A DNA stretch of 64,000 bases from SLRI01 sp964402505 (GTDB taxonomy: Bacteria > Pseudomonadota > Alphaproteobacteria > Geminicoccales > Geminicoccaceae): contig CAYOCP010000017.1 of the NCBI GenBank assembly GCA_964402505.1, forward strand, positions 1 through 64,000, in the 5' to 3' direction. Positions 62,496 through 64,000 of this stretch are shown in pieces. The notes beneath the pieces were generated by a model that worked only from the letters and a program-made list of their open reading frames with translations, was not told the DNA's origin and searched no databases. Position 1 is the first letter of the stretch. Each line of letters begins with the position of its first letter. Both the position numbers and the translations under genes were made by a program.

Positions 62496-64000
62496 TCAGA
62501 AGCGGTAGTTGAAGCGGGCGGTGATGGCGTGGTTGGCGTCGACGCCGGTCTGCTTGGTGAGGGCGTAGTCGGCGCTGAGCGAGAGCTTTTCGCCCATGTC
62601 GAGGACCGAGCCGAGGCGGAGGCCGAAGGTTTCGTAGTCTTCGCGCTCGATGGTCTCGGTCTGGTCGAGGCCGCCCAAGGCCTGCTCGCTGACCCTGACC
62701 TCGTAGTCGTCGAGGCTGAGGCTTCGGGTGTAGCTGAGGCCGCCGGTGAGCGTCAGGCCGAAGCCGTGGTCGAGGGCGATGCGGTCGGCGGTGGCGGCGA
62801 GGCCGAGGCTGGCCTGGGTGTCGCTGACCTCCGCACCCGAGTAGGTGACGTCGGAGACGTAGGGGTTGCTGATGGTGTAGCCGTCGATCTTCTGCCGGGT
62901 GTGGGTGATGTTGAGCCAGGGCTGCAGCCAGGCGTCGCCGAGGCGGATGGCCTTGCTCGCGGTCTGCGAGAGGGTCATGGTGCGGCCGCCGTGGCTGGCG
63001 GCGCTGCGCTCGCCGACCAGGGTGTCGACATTGCTGTGGCTGTAGTGGTCGTCGGCGAAGCTGGCGGTGGAGCTGAGGTCGATGCCGGCGATCTGGGTGT
63101 TGAGATAGAGGCTGACGGCGTCGCTCTGGCTGTCGAGGCGGCTGGCGGTGACGCCGTTCTCGTAGTCGCTGTCGCTGCCGTAGCGGGACATGACGAGGCC
63201 GAAGGTGGTGCCGTTCTCGAGGGCGTAGTTGAAGCCGAGGCCGGTATCGGGGCGGCGGCTCTGGGTGAGACGGGTGAAGCCCGAGCGGCTCGGATCGGCC
63301 GTGTCGAGCTCGTAGGCGTCGAGGACGGCGGCGTCGGGGTCGCCGACGAAGAAGGTGGAGAAGCCCTGCCGCTGCTCCGGCGCCTGGGCGCCGAGGGCGA
63401 GGGTGAGCCCCTCGGCGATGTCGTTCTGCAGCTGCTGGGTGGCGGCACTGCCGGCTTGGAGCGTGTTGGCCCAGTCCCAGCCGCGGGTCAGATAGTGGTT
63501 GTAGACCTGGGCCAGGATCTCCTGGCCGCGGGCGCCGAAATGGCTCTTGTCGAAGTAGAGGGCGGCGCTGTCGGATTTGACAGCATCCGCCGTCGTCACG
63601 TTCGTGAACCCGTAGCGTCCAGGGTCCGCGACGATCCGCTCGAACACCGTGAACATGTCGACGGCGACCACGTTGTCGCGATGGTTCACCATGCCGGCCA
63701 GGCGCCGGTTGAGCTGCTCGGTGCGTGAGGTGCCGAACGAGGTTTCCGACGCCAGCTCCTTGGGGACGCTACCCCAGTCGTGCACCAGCGTCACGAAGAG
63801 GCGCCGACCCTTGCTCGCGGCACCGGCCTTACGCAGCTCGTCGACCTGAGCGGCGTAGTCCCGCTGCGAGCGCCAGAGGTCGCCATCCGAGATGATGTCG
63901 TTGTAGCCCATGTAGACGATGGTGAGGTCGTTGCCCCTGAGCACGTGGGCGTCGGCCTTCCACTGGTCGACCTGCGTCTTGAAGGTGTTGTCCCGCTCGT
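62496..64000 (-). CDS. SGNH/GDSL hydrolase autotransporter, 5' end beyond window
   Basis: At least 501 aa are visible; the frame stays open to the window edge, so the signal peptide and the catalytic Ser block are outside. The passenger shows the SGNH Asn block (YMGYND) and the catalytic His (FDKSHFGARGQEIL), as in EstA-type esterases. From about 205 residues after the edge begins a C-terminal autotransporter beta-barrel of roughly 290 aa, ending in Phe (FNYRF), the usual outer-membrane insertion signal. It is expected to be a surface lipase or esterase. An internal GTG at 63944 is not the start. Confidence 0.9.
   Translation of the reverse strand, partial: ERDNTFKTQVDQWKADAHVLRGNDLTIVYMGYNDIISDGDLWRSQRDYAAQVDELRKAGAASKGRRLFVTLVHDWGSVPKELASETSFGTSRTEQLNRRLAGMVNHRDNVVAVDMFTVFERIVADPGRYGFTNVTTADAVKSDSAALYFDKSHFGARGQEILAQVYNHYLTRGWDWANTLQAGSAATQQLQNDIAEGLTLALGAQAPEQRQGFSTFFVGDPDAAVLDAYELDTADPSRSGFTRLTQSRRPDTGLGFNYALENGTTFGLVMSRYGSDSDYENGVTASRLDSQSDAVSLYLNTQIAGIDLSSTASFADDHYSHSNVDTLVGERSAASHGGRTMTLSQTASKAIRLGDAWLQPWLNITHTRQKIDGYTISNPYVSDVTYSGAEVSDTQASLGLAATADRIALDHGFGLTLTGGLSYTRSLSLDDYEVRVSEQALGGLDQTETIEREDYETFGLRLGSVLDMGEKLSLSADYALTKQTGVDANHAITARFNYRF

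Overview
The window is GC-rich chromosomal DNA (roughly 70% G+C by eye) from an alphaproteobacterium. Support comes from a Rhizobium-type glycerol ABC importer (GlpS/T/P/Q/U/V), a GlgE with the long N-terminal extension seen in alphaproteobacteria, an N-acetylglutaminylglutamine amide (NAGGN) operon, a CueR/HmrR-type copper promoter, and tight operons with 4-nt ATGA/GTGA/TTGA overlaps. A Rhodospirillales-like lineage is plausible, but I cannot name a genus from sequence alone. Bases 30380-30479 are 100 N, so two contigs are joined there and gene adjacency across that point is not proven.

Left part (1-30378, all minus strand): tRNA-Phe with its own promoter, ada, glgX, a SleB-type hydrolase, then a glycerol operon reading glpD-gpsA-glpS-glpT-glpP-glpQ-glpU-glpV and ending in a hairpin at 4611-4637. 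Upstream of it lie an alpha/beta hydrolase and a cyclopropane fatty acid synthase. Next comes glgE-treS/mak-glgB, which encodes the whole route trehalose -> maltose -> maltose-1-phosphate -> linear glucan -> branched glucan. Then come a zinc metallopeptidase, a small coiled-coil protein, and the NAGGN operon asnO-ngg-M42 peptidase, whose first codon sits next to the gap. Much of this half serves carbon storage, glycerol use and compatible solutes.

Middle (30480-43006): a large RTX protein lacking its N-terminus, a DUF808 membrane protein, a PQQ-type sugar dehydrogenase lipoprotein, and an aspartate decarboxylation operon aspT2-aspD-aspT1. A complete IS630-family element sits exactly in the stop codon of aspT2. 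A membrane protein with an EEISWGQ motif follows.

Right part (43071-64000): a DUF1194 VWA-like secreted protein; copA behind a perfect CueR-type operator; a VOC protein and mmsA; a single-chain UroD-family methyltransferase/corrinoid fusion; a decayed IS1182-like transposase; a glutamine-synthetase-like/ALDH/Fe-ADH operon, probably for gamma-glutamylated amino alcohols; a DUF1206 protein; an SDR; an AI-2E family permease; a DegP protease; a glutathione transferase; an ornithine decarboxylase overlapping a small cytochrome c; and an SGNH-hydrolase autotransporter running off the right edge, with a clear terminator.

Most noteworthy: a glycerol importer whose two ATPases together predict one consensus and one degenerate nucleotide site; a CTG start for glgE; the IS630 insertion that rebuilds the stop codon it hit; two AspT paralogues around one AspD; and the fused methyltransferase-corrinoid protein.
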